Source: Acidobacteria bacterium Mor1 (lineage in GTDB: Bacteria; Acidobacteriota; Polarisedimenticolia; Polarisedimenticolales; Polarisedimenticolaceae). Taken from it: DNA of 64,000 nt. This document shows positions 52,101-61,395 of the stretch, one piece after another (within the stretch, counting starts at the first letter, position 1; every line of letters begins with the position of its first letter). Below the pieces are notes generated by a model. That model saw only the letters and a list, made by a program, of their open reading frames with translations. It searched no databases and was not told where the DNA came from. The DNA lies in contig CP011806.1 of NCBI GenBank assembly GCA_001664505.1, positions 1,905,443 through 1,969,442 of the forward strand. The letters run 5' to 3'. The position numbers were made by a program, and so were the translations under genes.

Positions 52101-54791
52101 TCAGCCCTGCTCCAGCAACCCCCGATAGTGCGCCGCCCGATCCGGCCGATCGAGCCGGGTGTACAACTCCGTCAGCCGCCCCAGCGCCCGGCGGGTGATC
52201 CGATGCTTGTTGCCGATCGCAGCCTCGAGCACCGGATGCGCATCGAGCAACAGCGCCTCCGCCTCCCGCAACCGCCCCTGCCCCATCAGCGCATTGGCCA
52301 GCGCACTCCGCGTCGTCGCGCCGTTGCGGCTCTCCCCCTGGCCGAGTTCAACCCGCAGTTCCAGCGCCTCCCGCAGCACCTGCTCCGCCTCCCGGGGCCG
52401 CCCGGAGTCGGTCAGCACCTCGCCCAGCGCCACCAGGAAGAAGCCCATGTTGGGGTGGGTGCGGCTGTTGTCTCCGTAGGCCCGGTCCCAGATCGAGATC
52501 GCTTCCCGCACCAGCGGCTCAGCCTTTTCCGGTTGCTGCATCCGCCGGTGGAACATGAACGCCTGGTTGTGCAGCAACATCGCCAGCCGCGGATGATCCG
52601 CTCCCCAAAGCCGGCGCTGCAGGGTCTGGCTCTTGTCGTAGGCCGCCGCCGCCTGATCGAGTTCCCCTTTCAGCATCAGGATGTCGGCGAGGCTGCCCAG
52701 GTCGAGGGCAATGACCGGGTGATCCTCCCCGAACAGGCGCTCCCGCATGGCCAGGGCGTCCCGGGCCTCCTGCTCCGCGCCGTCGAGATCCCCCTGCTGC
52801 CGGTCCAGCGCCGCGAGCCGGCTCAGGATCGAGGCGGCCACGGGGCTGTCGCCGGGAACGAGCTGCCCTTGAAGCTCCAGCGCCCGCCGCAGCTCCGACT
52901 CGGCCTCGTCGTAGCGCCTCAACGCCTGCAGCGCCTGGCCCAGGATCGCCTGGCTGCCGATGTGCACCTTGTCCAGCTCACCGACGGAAGCTCGGGTGCG
53001 CTCCAGCGCCAGCCGGCTGGTCTCCACCGCCTCGTCGAACTTGCCGAAGGCCATCTCGAGCTGGGCCCGCAGCTGAAGATCGCTTCCGACCTCGGCGTCG
53101 GGCCGTACCGCCGCCAGCAACGCATCCACCGTTTCGAGCCCCTGCTCGAAATCCCCGCGCTGGTACTGCAGGCGCCCCCACTGATGCACCGTCTCCAGGT
53201 ACAGCTCGTCCTCGGTGCCGAACACCTCGCCGCGAATATCCCGGGCGCCGCCGATCAAACTCTCGGCGCTCTCGTAGAGCCCCAGGCTCAGGTGCACCTT
53301 GCCCAGGGTGTGCATCATCGCGGCCTGCAGCTCCGGCTCTCCCGCCAGCTCGTGCTCGATCCGCCGCGCAGCGTCGTCGAGCACCTCCCGCGCCGTCACC
53401 GTCTCGCCCCGGTTGTGCTGGGGATCGACCCGGCGGTAAGACTCGAGCAGAAACTCGGTGACCGCCTCGGCCCGCCCCTGGGCCAGCCGCGCCGCGTCAC
53501 GCTCCCGTTCGAGATCCCGGGACTGCATGTAGGTCAACACCGAGAAGATCGCCAGGGTGCCGACGATCGCCGCCGCCGCGGTCACCGCCGGCGCGTGCAT
53601 GCGCACGAACTTGCGCGCCAGATAGGTCCAGGTCGCCGGCCGAGCCTGCACCGGCCGCCCTTCGAGGTAGCGTTCCAGGTCGTCGGCCAGGTCACCGGCG
53701 GAACCGTAGCGCTGCTCCGGGTCGTAGCGCAGCGCCCGCAACACGATGTTGTCCAGGTCGCCGCCGAGCCGCCGCTGGATCGCACCGGCACCCTGGCCGA
53801 ACGCCTCGGCAGCGCTATGGGCGCCGGCCGCATCCTCCTGGATTCGCCGGCGCCAGAGGGTGCTCGGCAGCGCCGGTTCCCGGGTCAACGCCCGCTCGAT
53901 CTCCGACGGGACCCGCGACTCCCACGCATGGGGCAACTGCCCCGACAACAGTTCGTAGAGCAGCACCCCGAGGCTGTAGACGTCGGTCGCGGTGGTGATC
54001 GCCTTGCCCGAGATCTGCTCGGGCCCGGCGTAGCCCGGGGTCAGCGCCATGGTCATGGTCATAGCCGCCCTGGTCGACCCATCGTCGCCGCTGAGCAGCT
54101 TGGCGATACCGAAGTCGAGCAGCTTCGGCTCTCCTTGCGCCGTGACCAGGATGTTGCTCGGTTTGATGTCCCGATGCACGACCAGATTGCGATGGGCGTG
54201 ACGCACGGCGTGACAGACCCGCACCGCCAACCGCACACGCTCGTCCACCGACAGCCGCGCCTCACGGCAATACTCGGTGATCGGTTTGCCGTCGACGTAC
54301 TCCATCACGAAGTAGGGCACCCCCTCGGCGGCGGTACCGGCGTCGAGCAGCCGGGCAATGTTCGGGTGTTCCAGGCCGGCGAGGATCCGGCGCTCGCTCT
54401 GCAGCCGCCGCTCGGCGAACTCGCCGACCGCCGCCAGGGCCACGACCTTGATCGCCACGGTCTGCTCGTACTGGGCGTCATCCCGTTCCGCGCGGAACAC
54501 GGTGCCCATCCCTCCGCGACCGAGCACCGAGGTCAGCCGGTAGGATCCGAGGGTCTTGCCCAGCCAGTGCTCTTCGCTGGCCTCGGCCAGGGAGCGGACC
54601 AGTTCGGCGACGGGCGGTCGATCCAGTTCGGTGACGCTTTGACGGTCGGCGGCGAGCAGCGACTCGACGGCCCGCTGGAGTTCGGTGTCGCCGCCGCAAC
54701 GTTCGTGCACCCGGGCGGTCTGCTCCTCGACGGGAAGCGAGGCCGCCTCGTCGAAGATCTCCTGGGCGCGTCGCCAGAACTCAGCGTTCAA
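52101..54791 (-). CDS. Transmembrane Ser/Thr protein kinase with TPR domain, coupled to an ECF sigma
   Basis: An 896-residue paralogue of the kinase at 13318. It starts with TTG at 54791, overlapping the sigma factor stop (TTGA). Residues 8-50 are the shared leader (RRAQEIFDEAASLPVEEQ). Kinase motifs: GRGGMGTV at 91-98, Lys115 in AIKVV, HRDIKPSN at 206-213, DFG at 226-228, and TPGYAGPEQ. One transmembrane helix around 400-420 (TAAAAIVGTLAIFSVLTY), then about nine TPRs. The sigma factor immediately upstream is the presumed output or partner of this kinase. Confidence 0.92.
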   Translation of the reverse strand: MNAEFWRRAQEIFDEAASLPVEEQTARVHERCGGDTELQRAVESLLAADRQSVTELDRPPVAELVRSLAEASEEHWLGKTLGSYRLTSVLGRGGMGTVFRAERDDAQYEQTVAIKVVALAAVGEFAERRLQSERRILAGLEHPNIARLLDAGTAAEGVPYFVMEYVDGKPITEYCREARLSVDERVRLAVRVCHAVRHAHRNLVVHRDIKPSNILVTAQGEPKLLDFGIAKLLSGDDGSTRAAMTMTMALTPGYAGPEQISGKAITTATDVYSLGVLLYELLSGQLPHAWESRVPSEIERALTREPALPSTLWRRRIQEDAAGAHSAAEAFGQGAGAIQRRLGGDLDNIVLRALRYDPEQRYGSAGDLADDLERYLEGRPVQARPATWTYLARKFVRMHAPAVTAAAAIVGTLAIFSVLTYMQSRDLERERDAARLAQGRAEAVTEFLLESYRRVDPQHNRGETVTAREVLDDAARRIEHELAGEPELQAAMMHTLGKVHLSLGLYESAESLIGGARDIRGEVFGTEDELYLETVHQWGRLQYQRGDFEQGLETVDALLAAVRPDAEVGSDLQLRAQLEMAFGKFDEAVETSRLALERTRASVGELDKVHIGSQAILGQALQALRRYDEAESELRRALELQGQLVPGDSPVAASILSRLAALDRQQGDLDGAEQEARDALAMRERLFGEDHPVIALDLGSLADILMLKGELDQAAAAYDKSQTLQRRLWGADHPRLAMLLHNQAFMFHRRMQQPEKAEPLVREAISIWDRAYGDNSRTHPNMGFFLVALGEVLTDSGRPREAEQVLREALELRVELGQGESRNGATTRSALANALMGQGRLREAEALLLDAHPVLEAAIGNKHRITRRALGRLTELYTRLDRPDRAAHYRGLLEQG

Positions 54792-55357
54792 CCGCTGTCC
54801 TCCAATCGTTGCGAGAGCCAGGCTCGTGCGAACCGCCAGGATCGTACCGCGGTCGAGCGGCTGATCCCCAGCGCCTCGGCGACCTGCTCGAGGGTCATCC
54901 CCGAGAAGTATCGCAACTCGACGACCCGTTCGGCGCGTTCGTCGATCTCCCCCAACTCCTCGAGGCAACGATCGAGATACTGCCAATCCACCGCGCGGTC
55001 CACCTCGCCGCCGACCTTCTCCAGCGAGACCCGCACCTGACCGCCTCCCCGTTTGACCCGTTTGCGGCGCCGCACGTGGTCGACCACCACCCGGCGCATG
55101 ACCCGGGCGACGATGGCCAGCAGGTGCGCCTCGTTCTGCCAATCCATCCGCTGCTGGCGCACCAGCTTGAGGTAGGCCTCGTGGACCAGATCGGTGGTGT
55201 CCAGGGTCACCGCGCCGCCGCCGGCAAGGTGCCGCGAGGCCAGGGCGCGCAGCTTGGGATAGGCCAGATCGATCAACCGCTGAAACGCGTGGGCGTCCCC
55301 TTCCCGCCAGCGCTTCAATAGCTGGGTCAGGTTCGGATCGGCGGTCGAGGGGCTCAT
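54788..55357 (-). CDS. ECF sigma factor, kinase-linked (TIGR02999-like)
   Basis: A 189-residue sigma factor. Region 2: LTQLLKRWREGDAHAFQRLI, DTTDLVHEAYLKLVRQQRMD, ARVMRRVVVDHVRRRKRVKR. Region 4: RVVELRYFSGMTLEQVAEAL, GISRSTAVRSWRFARAWLSQ. It overlaps the kinase start by 4 bp, so sigma and kinase are one translation unit. A kinase-TPR receptor that modifies or sequesters its sigma is the simplest reading, from precedent in other phyla and not shown here. Confidence 0.92.
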   Translation of the reverse strand: MSPSTADPNLTQLLKRWREGDAHAFQRLIDLAYPKLRALASRHLAGGGAVTLDTTDLVHEAYLKLVRQQRMDWQNEAHLLAIVARVMRRVVVDHVRRRKRVKRGGGQVRVSLEKVGGEVDRAVDWQYLDRCLEELGEIDERAERVVELRYFSGMTLEQVAEALGISRSTAVRSWRFARAWLSQRLEDSG

Positions 55358-55510
55358 TGCTGCAATCCCATCAAACTTTTTCCCCTTTCGGTGACCCGGT
55401 TCCGCCGCGAAGGGCGCGTTCTGATTGTATGCAGCGTTTCATCCCTTGCCCGAGGCCAATTTGCGCGGGACATTGGCGGTCTGAGCGCTGAAACCGAGGA
55501 GGAGATCCGA

Positions 55511-56254
55511 ATGCAAGCCGAGCAGCGAACTTCATCCCGGCCCGCAGCGAAGCGGACGGCCGGACTCGCGCTGGCCGGAATCGCCCTGGCGGCGGCCGTG
55601 TTCTGGGCCGTCCCGGCGACCGCCGGCGACCTCTGCGAGATTCTCGACATCTTCAGCCACTGGGAGCTGACCTCGGGCAAGATCCAGGTGGTGCCCGACG
55701 GCGGATGCGATATCGGCGTCGACGTGGGCGGCGGCGGCGGCCCCGATCTGGAACCTGCCTGGGTCGGCTCGAAGATCGACACCATGCCCGGCGGCCTGCT
55801 CTACGAGATGAACCTGCGGATGGACAGCTTCCATCTCGATTCCAGCGACCGGGCCCGGGTGTTCCTGCTGACCGAACTCAGCGACAGCACCATCGCCAAC
55901 GGCGACGGACTGGTCGAGGTGTTCGTGATGCGTCGCCGCATGGACGATCGCAACTACCTGATGCTCTCCTGGGCCAGCGACGACGAGTCCGGCTCTCAGC
56001 AGGCGCAAGTTCCGCTCAACGACTCCGGCTCGACGCTGGTCATCGAGTGGCTCTGCTCCTCGTCGGCCGATGCCCGGGACGGGGTGATCCGGCTGACCCA
56101 GGACGATCAGGTGATCGCCGACATCGAGACCAAGGTCCACCATCGCAGCCCGGTGGAGGTGCGCTTCGGCCTGACCGGCGGGGGGAACTCACCGGGCACC
56201 GTCGGCACCCTGCGCTTCCGCCCGATCAAGTCGGTCTGGTACCACGAGCCTTGA
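55511..56254 (+). CDS. Secreted protein of unknown function
   Basis: A 247-residue exported protein behind GAGGAGGAG. Signal AGIALAAAVFWAVPATA. The mature part has a Cys pair near its start (GDLCEI), an acidic-Gly segment, and beta-rich stretches (GLLYEMNLRMDSFHLDSS, EVRFGLTGGGNSPGTVGTLR). I do not recognise the family; the composition resembles concanavalin-A-like extracellular lectins. Divergent from the sigma/kinase pair, with 150 bp in which an ECF promoter could lie. Confidence 0.7.
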   Translation: MQAEQRTSSRPAAKRTAGLALAGIALAAAVFWAVPATAGDLCEILDIFSHWELTSGKIQVVPDGGCDIGVDVGGGGGPDLEPAWVGSKIDTMPGGLLYEMNLRMDSFHLDSSDRARVFLLTELSDSTIANGDGLVEVFVMRRRMDDRNYLMLSWASDDESGSQQAQVPLNDSGSTLVIEWLCSSSADARDGVIRLTQDDQVIADIETKVHHRSPVEVRFGLTGGGNSPGTVGTLRFRPIKSVWYHEP

Positions 56255-56427
56255 TCGGTTGAGCAAGATCGGGAGCAAGTCCCGCTGAGCAACTCTGGCC
56301 GAGCGACTCCGGCCTGACACGAACTCTGCTCCGATGACGCGTCGTCCTCGCGAGAGCCATACCGGCTCCCCTGCCGCGGTTCCCGCCGGCAGGTTTCGCG
56401 TACGCGCGAAGGCGCGAGGAGGCAGAG

Positions 56428-56679
56428 ATGAAGCACAAGAAGATCTGGGCGTTCGGTACGGCCGCGGTGATGGCCCTGACCCTGGTGGCCGCCATGGCCA
56501 TGCCCTCGGGCACCGCCGAAGCGCGGCCGGGTGGTGGACCGGGTGGCGGCGGACCGCAATGCGGCCCGGCGTCCCTCTGGACCTGCGACATGCCTGACGG
56601 TTCCCAGCAGACCGTCGCCGGCACCGTCTGCGATATCGCCAAGTTCGAGCGCCGCACCGGCGCCAGCTGCAGCCGCTAG
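56428..56679 (+). CDS. Small secreted protein
   Basis: An 83-residue protein behind GAGGAGG, with signal peptide TAAVMALTLVAAMAMPSGTAEA and a short Cys-containing mature part (QCGPASLWTCDMPDG, AGTVCDIAKFERRTGASC). The four cysteines suggest two disulfides. Function unknown. A hairpin with weak downstream T content follows. Confidence 0.7.
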   Translation: MKHKKIWAFGTAAVMALTLVAAMAMPSGTAEARPGGGPGGGGPQCGPASLWTCDMPDGSQQTVAGTVCDIAKFERRTGASCSR

Positions 56680-56690
56680 ATCAAGTCAGA

Positions 56691-56720
56691 GAGCCCCGGT
56701 CGCCTCCGCGGTCGGGGCTC
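56691..56720 (+). terminator. Hairpin after the small secreted gene
   Basis: GAGCCCCG pairs with CGGGGCTC across a 14-nt loop 12 bp beyond the stop; followed by GTCGGGTCG, with no real U-tract. A possible terminator, weaker than the others. Confidence 0.55.
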
Positions 56721-56748
56721 GTCGGGTCGCACAGGCCTGCGATCAAGC

Positions 56749-57249
56749 TCAGCCAGCGGTGCCGGCCCGGCGATCGCCGGCGCCCTGCACCAGTTCCCGC
56801 TGGATGCGCAGGGCCAGATCCCGCACCAGGGTGCGGATCTCATCGCGGATCAGCCGGGCGCATTCCAACCGGTCGCTCTCGCTACCGGGCAGGTTCCTGA
56901 AGTCTGCGATGTTCCAGATGACCCGTTCGGCGTGCTCGCCGTAGAGGGTGTCCATGTTGCGGTGGAACAACGGACAGACGGCGCTGGTCGCGCCGTCGCA
57001 AAGGGTCACCACGTAGTCGTAGAGCTCACCGTCCCGGTAGCGATCGAAGACCGAGACCGCGGTTCCCCGGGGAAGCTCGACACCCAACTCTTCCATCACC
57101 TGGAAGGGAAGCCCCTTGGTCAGTTCCCCTTGTTCCAGGCACGCGCTCTCGGCGTCCAGCAGTTCGCCGGCGTCCAGCCGGGCAAACGCCTGGGCGATAC
57201 GGCTTCGCCCGCCGAGCAGACTGCAAACAAAGAGAACCTTCGGCTTCAT
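56749..57249 (-). CDS. Low-molecular-weight phosphatase/arsenate-reductase-like protein
   Basis: A 166-residue protein. KPKVLFVCSLLGGRSRIAQA has the CX5R P-loop (Cys9, Arg15) of LMW protein tyrosine phosphatases and thioredoxin-type ArsC, and DYVVTLCDGATSAVCPLF holds two further cysteines. The loop sequence SLLGG differs from the usual N(S/T)CRS, so activity is uncertain and redox-regulation or a non-arsenate role is possible. The start is at 57249. Confidence 0.75.
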   Translation of the reverse strand: MKPKVLFVCSLLGGRSRIAQAFARLDAGELLDAESACLEQGELTKGLPFQVMEELGVELPRGTAVSVFDRYRDGELYDYVVTLCDGATSAVCPLFHRNMDTLYGEHAERVIWNIADFRNLPGSESDRLECARLIRDEIRTLVRDLALRIQRELVQGAGDRRAGTAG

Positions 57250-57510
57250 CGGCTGTGCGCCCCTGCTCCCCCAAAAGGAGAATGTCGGGCCCTCGGCCGG
57301 GAGGGTCAAGTCGTTGAAAACGGAGCCGTTTCACGCCCGAACGCCTGCGACCGGGCCCGGGAAACGGCCGCCCCGGCGCAGCGGGAAACCCGCTTTGGAC
57401 CGAATGCGACCTACCCTTCCAACCCCCACCCCCTCCCCGGCGTTGTTGCGGTCGTGGATCGCCCGATAGCCGGCCCGCCGCCGGATCGAGGCGACCGGGG
57501 AGACCACCGC

Positions 57511-58143
57511 ATGAAAAGCTTTCGAATCCTGACGGCCGCGCTGACCGCCCTCCTGCTGGCGGCGCCGCTTCTGGCCGGTCCCAACGACAGCGTGCACGTC
57601 GATCGCGGCGACATCCTCGACCGCGGAGTCAGCAGCCTCAACGGCCGCATCCAGGTCGAAGAAGGCGCCCGGATCAACGGTGAAGTCGAATCGGTCAACG
57701 GTTCGATCCGCATCGGCCGCGACGCCCAGATCGAATCGGTCAGCTCGGTCAACGGCTCGATTCGCATCGGCGACAGCACCCAGATCGAACGGCGCGTTTC
57801 CAGCGTCAACGGCTCGATCAGCCTCGACCGCGACGTCCGGGCCCAGGGCGTGGCCTCGGTCAACGGCAGCATCGAACTGAGCGGCGCCGAGGTCGACCGC
57901 AACATCGAGACGGTCAACGGCCGGGTCGACCTGCTGGACGGCTCCCGGGTCGGCGGCGACATCGTAATCCGCGAGCGCAGCGGGTCCAGCCGTCAGGGCC
58001 AGCCCCTGCGCATCGTGATCGACGGTTCCCAGGTCGACGGCAGCGTGATCAACGAGGAAGACAGCATCGACGTCGAGGTCGTGCTGCGCAACGGCGGCCA
58101 GGTCGCGGGCGAGATCCGCGGCGCCGAAGTGATCCAGGAATAG
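57511..58143 (+). CDS. Secreted beta-solenoid protein with SVNGS repeats
   Basis: A 210-residue exported protein (ILTAALTALLLAAPLLAG). The mature part repeats a roughly 20-residue unit: SSLNGRIQV, ESVNGSIRIG, SSVNGSIRIG, SSVNGSISL, ASVNGSIEL, ETVNGRVDL. This is a right-handed beta-solenoid of the kind seen in bactofilin and polymer-forming domains. The role could be an extracellular or periplasmic scaffold. A strong terminator follows. Confidence 0.8.
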   Translation: MKSFRILTAALTALLLAAPLLAGPNDSVHVDRGDILDRGVSSLNGRIQVEEGARINGEVESVNGSIRIGRDAQIESVSSVNGSIRIGDSTQIERRVSSVNGSISLDRDVRAQGVASVNGSIELSGAEVDRNIETVNGRVDLLDGSRVGGDIVIRERSGSSRQGQPLRIVIDGSQVDGSVINEEDSIDVEVVLRNGGQVAGEIRGAEVIQE

Positions 58144-58173
58144 CTCCGGAGCAAGACCCTCCCAGGTCGGATG

Positions 58174-58216
58174 CCCCGCCGGAGTGACCATGCACTCCGG
58201 CGGGGCTCGTCGTTTT
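58174..58216 (+). terminator. Rho-independent terminator of the SVNGS-repeat gene
   Basis: A perfect 13-bp stem, CCCCGCCGGAGTG / CACTCCGGCGGGG, with a 6-nt loop and CTCGTCGTTTT after it. Confidence 0.9.
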
Positions 58217-58296
58217 CGGACCCCGGTACTGCAAGTACGACGGCTACGGACTTGGAGCCCGGGGAGGTTCGTGGAAGAATCGGCGCCGGAGGATCC

Positions 58297-59568
58297 GTGC
58301 CCCGCGCCCTGTTCGTGATCTACGACTTCCCGCCCGCCACCAGCTCGGGCGTCTTTCGCCCGTTGCGCCTCTTGAGGCACCTGCCGGAACATGGCTGGGA
58401 CGCGACGGTCATCACCGCTCGGGTCAGCCGGGGCAGGCGCACCGACCCTGCCCTTTCCGACCGCATCCCCGAGTCGACCCGGGTGATTCGCACCCGGGCA
58501 CCGGAACCACGGATCGCCCAGCTCCTGTTGATGCGCCTCGGATTGGGCGGCGCCGCACGCTGGATCGATCGGTGGAGCCGGGTCCCGGACCCTCAACGCT
58601 TGTGGGTCGGCCCGGCAACCCGTGCGGCCCTCGCCGCGATCCGCGCCGAGCCACACGATCTGGTGTGGACCACCTCGTCGCCCTACAGCGCCCATCTGGT
58701 CGGGCTGCGCCTCCGCCGCGCCTGCGGGCTACCCTGGATCGCGGATTTCCGCGATGAGTGGACGACCCACCCCGATGTGATGGCCCTGCTGCCCACCGCG
58801 GCCCACCGCCGCCTGCACCAGCGGCTGGAAGGCGAGGTCCTGGCCGAGGCGGACCACCTCACCGGCGTGTCCAAGGCCTTCGTCGACGACTTGCTGCGAA
58901 CCGCCCAGCGGCCGCCGGACGGGTCCAGCGTGATCCCCAACGGTTTCGACGAGGCGGACTTCGCCTCCGATCCGCCGGCACCCTCACCGGACCGCTTCGT
59001 GGTCTGCTATCCGGGCATGGTCTACGGAAGGGGCCCGTTCGAGACGTTCCTCTCGGGTGTGCGGCAGGCCATCGAACGGGGGCCGATCCCGGCGGAGCGC
59101 TTGCGTCTCGAATTCATCGGCCACGGCAACCTGTCCCTGTCTGCTCCAGGGCTTCCCGAAGGGGTGTTCGTCCCCCGGGGCCAGTCCCCTCACGACGAGG
59201 CCACGCGCAGCCTGCGGGCAGCCTCCCTGCTGTTGCTGCTGGCCGACCCTGAGCGGGGCCCCGGGCTGTTCCCGGGAAAAATCTTCCCGTTCCTGGCGTC
59301 GGACATTCCGGTTCTGGCCCTGATTCGCGCCGATTCGGCGGCCGGGCAGGTGCTCGCCGAGGGGGGCAACGCCGACCGGGTGGATCCCGACGACGCCGCG
59401 GGGGTCGCCGAGGCGCTGGTGCGCCGCTACCGGGCCTGGGAGCGGCGGGAAACGCCGGCCAAGACCGACCCCGAGGTCGTGGCGCGCTACTCATCCCGGA
59501 CACAAACTAGGCACTGGGTCGAACTGTTCGACCGGGTGAGGCAAGCGTGCGGCAACCGATCAGCGTGA
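58297..59568 (+). CDS. Glycosyltransferase (GT4-like)
   Basis: A 423-residue transferase starting with GTG behind GGAGG. N-terminal half: RALFVIYDFPPATSSGVFRP and HGWDATVITARV; C-terminal half: VSKAFVDDLL, SVIPNGFDEADF, VVCYPGMVYGRGPFETFLSG, and ASLLLLLADP with PGKIFPFLASDIPVL. This matches the family of WcaL/GT4 transferases working on cell-envelope glycans. First gene of the cluster; overlaps the next by 22 bp. Confidence 0.87.
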   Translation: MPRALFVIYDFPPATSSGVFRPLRLLRHLPEHGWDATVITARVSRGRRTDPALSDRIPESTRVIRTRAPEPRIAQLLLMRLGLGGAARWIDRWSRVPDPQRLWVGPATRAALAAIRAEPHDLVWTTSSPYSAHLVGLRLRRACGLPWIADFRDEWTTHPDVMALLPTAAHRRLHQRLEGEVLAEADHLTGVSKAFVDDLLRTAQRPPDGSSVIPNGFDEADFASDPPAPSPDRFVVCYPGMVYGRGPFETFLSGVRQAIERGPIPAERLRLEFIGHGNLSLSAPGLPEGVFVPRGQSPHDEATRSLRAASLLLLLADPERGPGLFPGKIFPFLASDIPVLALIRADSAAGQVLAEGGNADRVDPDDAAGVAEALVRRYRAWERRETPAKTDPEVVARYSSRTQTRHWVELFDRVRQACGNRSA

Positions 59569-60479
59569 TCATTCCCAGCCGGGGGGATTCTCCCTTCCTG
59601 CGGGCCGCGCTGCAGTCGGCGGCCGACGCCGGCGCCGCCGAGATCGTCGTCGCCCTGCCGGAACCGATCGACCCGGCGCCGGAGCTTTCCGTTCCCTTGG
59701 TGCAGGTGCCGGTGACGCGGCGCCGCTGCTCGGTGGGACGCAACGCCGCCATCGCCGCCGCGCGTCATCGGCGGGTCGCCCTGCTCGACGACGACGATCT
59801 CTACCTGCCCAACCATCTCGAGGTGCTCGATCGCCTCTTCGACGAGTATCCCGACGCGCCTCTGGTGACGACCCGGGCCCGTTACTTCGAAGATGACTCT
59901 CCGGACGGCACCGGCGTACCGCCGCAGCCCAGGGACACCGACCGCATCCACCCGGATGCTTCCGTCGGCACACGGGTCAGCCACCGGGAGTTGCTGATGG
60001 CGACCTACTTCGCCGTCTGTGCCGTGGGCGTCGACCGAGACCGGATCCCGCCGGGTGCCCTGCACTTCGACGAGGAGCTTCCGGTCCTCGAAGACTACGA
60101 GACCTGGCTGCGGTTGACCCGCTTCGGCGACGTGGCCGTCGGCGACGAGGTCACCCTCTGGATTCGCAAGCGGCCGAAGAGCGACAGCCGTAACGTCAGG
60201 GCGATGGCGCAATACGGGTTGCGGATCCTCGGAGAGCGAAGCGAGGAGGCGCGAGAAGCCGGACTCAGCACCGACGAATGGAACCGGCGCCTGGGCCGGC
60301 TCTGGCATGACCTGGCCTGGGCCGAGCTGGCTCACGGAAGCGGCGCCGAATGCCGACAGGCGCTGGCCCGGGCGCGCCAACACGGCGTGCGCCATGGACG
60401 GGACAGCATCTACCTGCTGGCCAGCTGGCTGCCTCTGGAGCTTCGACGACTAGGAGTGGATACCGGTGCGACCCACTGA
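59547..60479 (+). CDS. Glycosyltransferase family 2
   Basis: A 310-residue GT2: ISVIIPSRGDSPFLRAALQS, VALLDDDDLYLPNHLEVLDR with the DxD-like metal site, and LPVLEDYETWLRLTR. Starts with GTG inside the end of the previous gene. The acceptor is unknown. Confidence 0.87.
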   Translation: MRQPISVIIPSRGDSPFLRAALQSAADAGAAEIVVALPEPIDPAPELSVPLVQVPVTRRRCSVGRNAAIAAARHRRVALLDDDDLYLPNHLEVLDRLFDEYPDAPLVTTRARYFEDDSPDGTGVPPQPRDTDRIHPDASVGTRVSHRELLMATYFAVCAVGVDRDRIPPGALHFDEELPVLEDYETWLRLTRFGDVAVGDEVTLWIRKRPKSDSRNVRAMAQYGLRILGERSEEAREAGLSTDEWNRRLGRLWHDLAWAELAHGSGAECRQALARARQHGVRHGRDSIYLLASWLPLELRRLGVDTGATH

Positions 60480-61395
60480 TCTACCCCTCGAGCGCTGGGT
60501 GGTTCCAGCCGGCGAACCCAAGACGATCGCCATCCTGACCGGCGGCGACCTGCGCCACGACCGGTTCGCCCTGCGCATCATCGAGAGTTTCGGTTCGCGG
60601 GTGCTGGGCTGGTACCGCTACCGGCCGGCGGCCGGCAGCGCCTCGACTCCCGCTCCGTCGCTGGGGCGGCGTGGCCGGGCCTGGCTGGCGGCATCAATGC
60701 GCGATCGCGGCCTGCGCCGCACCCTCGGCGACATGCCGCTGCTGGTCCGGCGCAAACTCGAAACCCGCCGGATGATCCGATTACGGGCTCGGCGCCAGAG
60801 CGACGTGGAGAAGCGACTCTTCGGCGACGAAGTGATGCGGCTCGGCGCCGCATCGCACCTGCGGCCGGTGGATGTCGCCGACCCCAACGCCCCCGAATTC
60901 GTGGAGACCATGACCGAACTGTCTCCGTGGCTGCTGCTGACGCTGGGTGGCCCGCTGTACCGTAAGCCGCTCCTCGGGGCGGCTCGGGGAGCGACCCTCA
61001 ACCAACACGCCGGCTGGAGCCCCGAATACCGGGGCACCAACACGACCGACTGGGCGCTCCATCAACGCCGCCTCGACTACGTGGGCAACACGGTCCATCT
61101 GGCCGCCACCGGCGCCGACTCCGGCTGGATCCTGCGACGGGCCCACCCCGCGTTGACCCCCGACGACACCCCCGAGTCGATCTTCGCCCGGGTAGTTGCG
61201 GTCGGCACGGAACTGATGATCGAGGTGGTGCAGGAGCTGATCGACCGGGGTGAGACCCTCGCCGCTCCCCAACCCCGGGATCGCGGCCGAACCTACCTCT
61301 CCCGAGACCTGGGACACGACGTGCTGCGGCGGACGGCCCGGGACTTCGAGGACGGCTGGCTCCCCGAAGAGCTGCGCCGGGCGGCGACCTGGTGA
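60466..61395 (+). CDS. Formyltransferase-like protein
   Basis: A 309-residue protein. Its C-terminal half shows the formyl transferase pattern: LLLTLGGPLYRKPLLGAARG, TLNQHAGWSPEYRGTNTTDW with NxH, and NTVHLAATGADSGWILRRAH (HxxxxxxDxG). In sugar biosynthesis, such enzymes N-formylate amino sugars of surface polysaccharides using formyl-THF. Starts with GTG, overlapping the previous gene by 14 bp. The N-terminal 100 residues are a helical extension. Confidence 0.75.
   Translation: MRPTDLPLERWVVPAGEPKTIAILTGGDLRHDRFALRIIESFGSRVLGWYRYRPAAGSASTPAPSLGRRGRAWLAASMRDRGLRRTLGDMPLLVRRKLETRRMIRLRARRQSDVEKRLFGDEVMRLGAASHLRPVDVADPNAPEFVETMTELSPWLLLTLGGPLYRKPLLGAARGATLNQHAGWSPEYRGTNTTDWALHQRRLDYVGNTVHLAATGADSGWILRRAHPALTPDDTPESIFARVVAVGTELMIEVVQELIDRGETLAAPQPRDRGRTYLSRDLGHDVLRRTARDFEDGWLPEELRRAATW

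Noticed and set aside
51753-55040. Plus-strand frame of about 1095 codons opposite kinase and sigma genes
   Set aside because: It begins inside the palindrome array and is antisense to two well-supported genes; no domain is visible.
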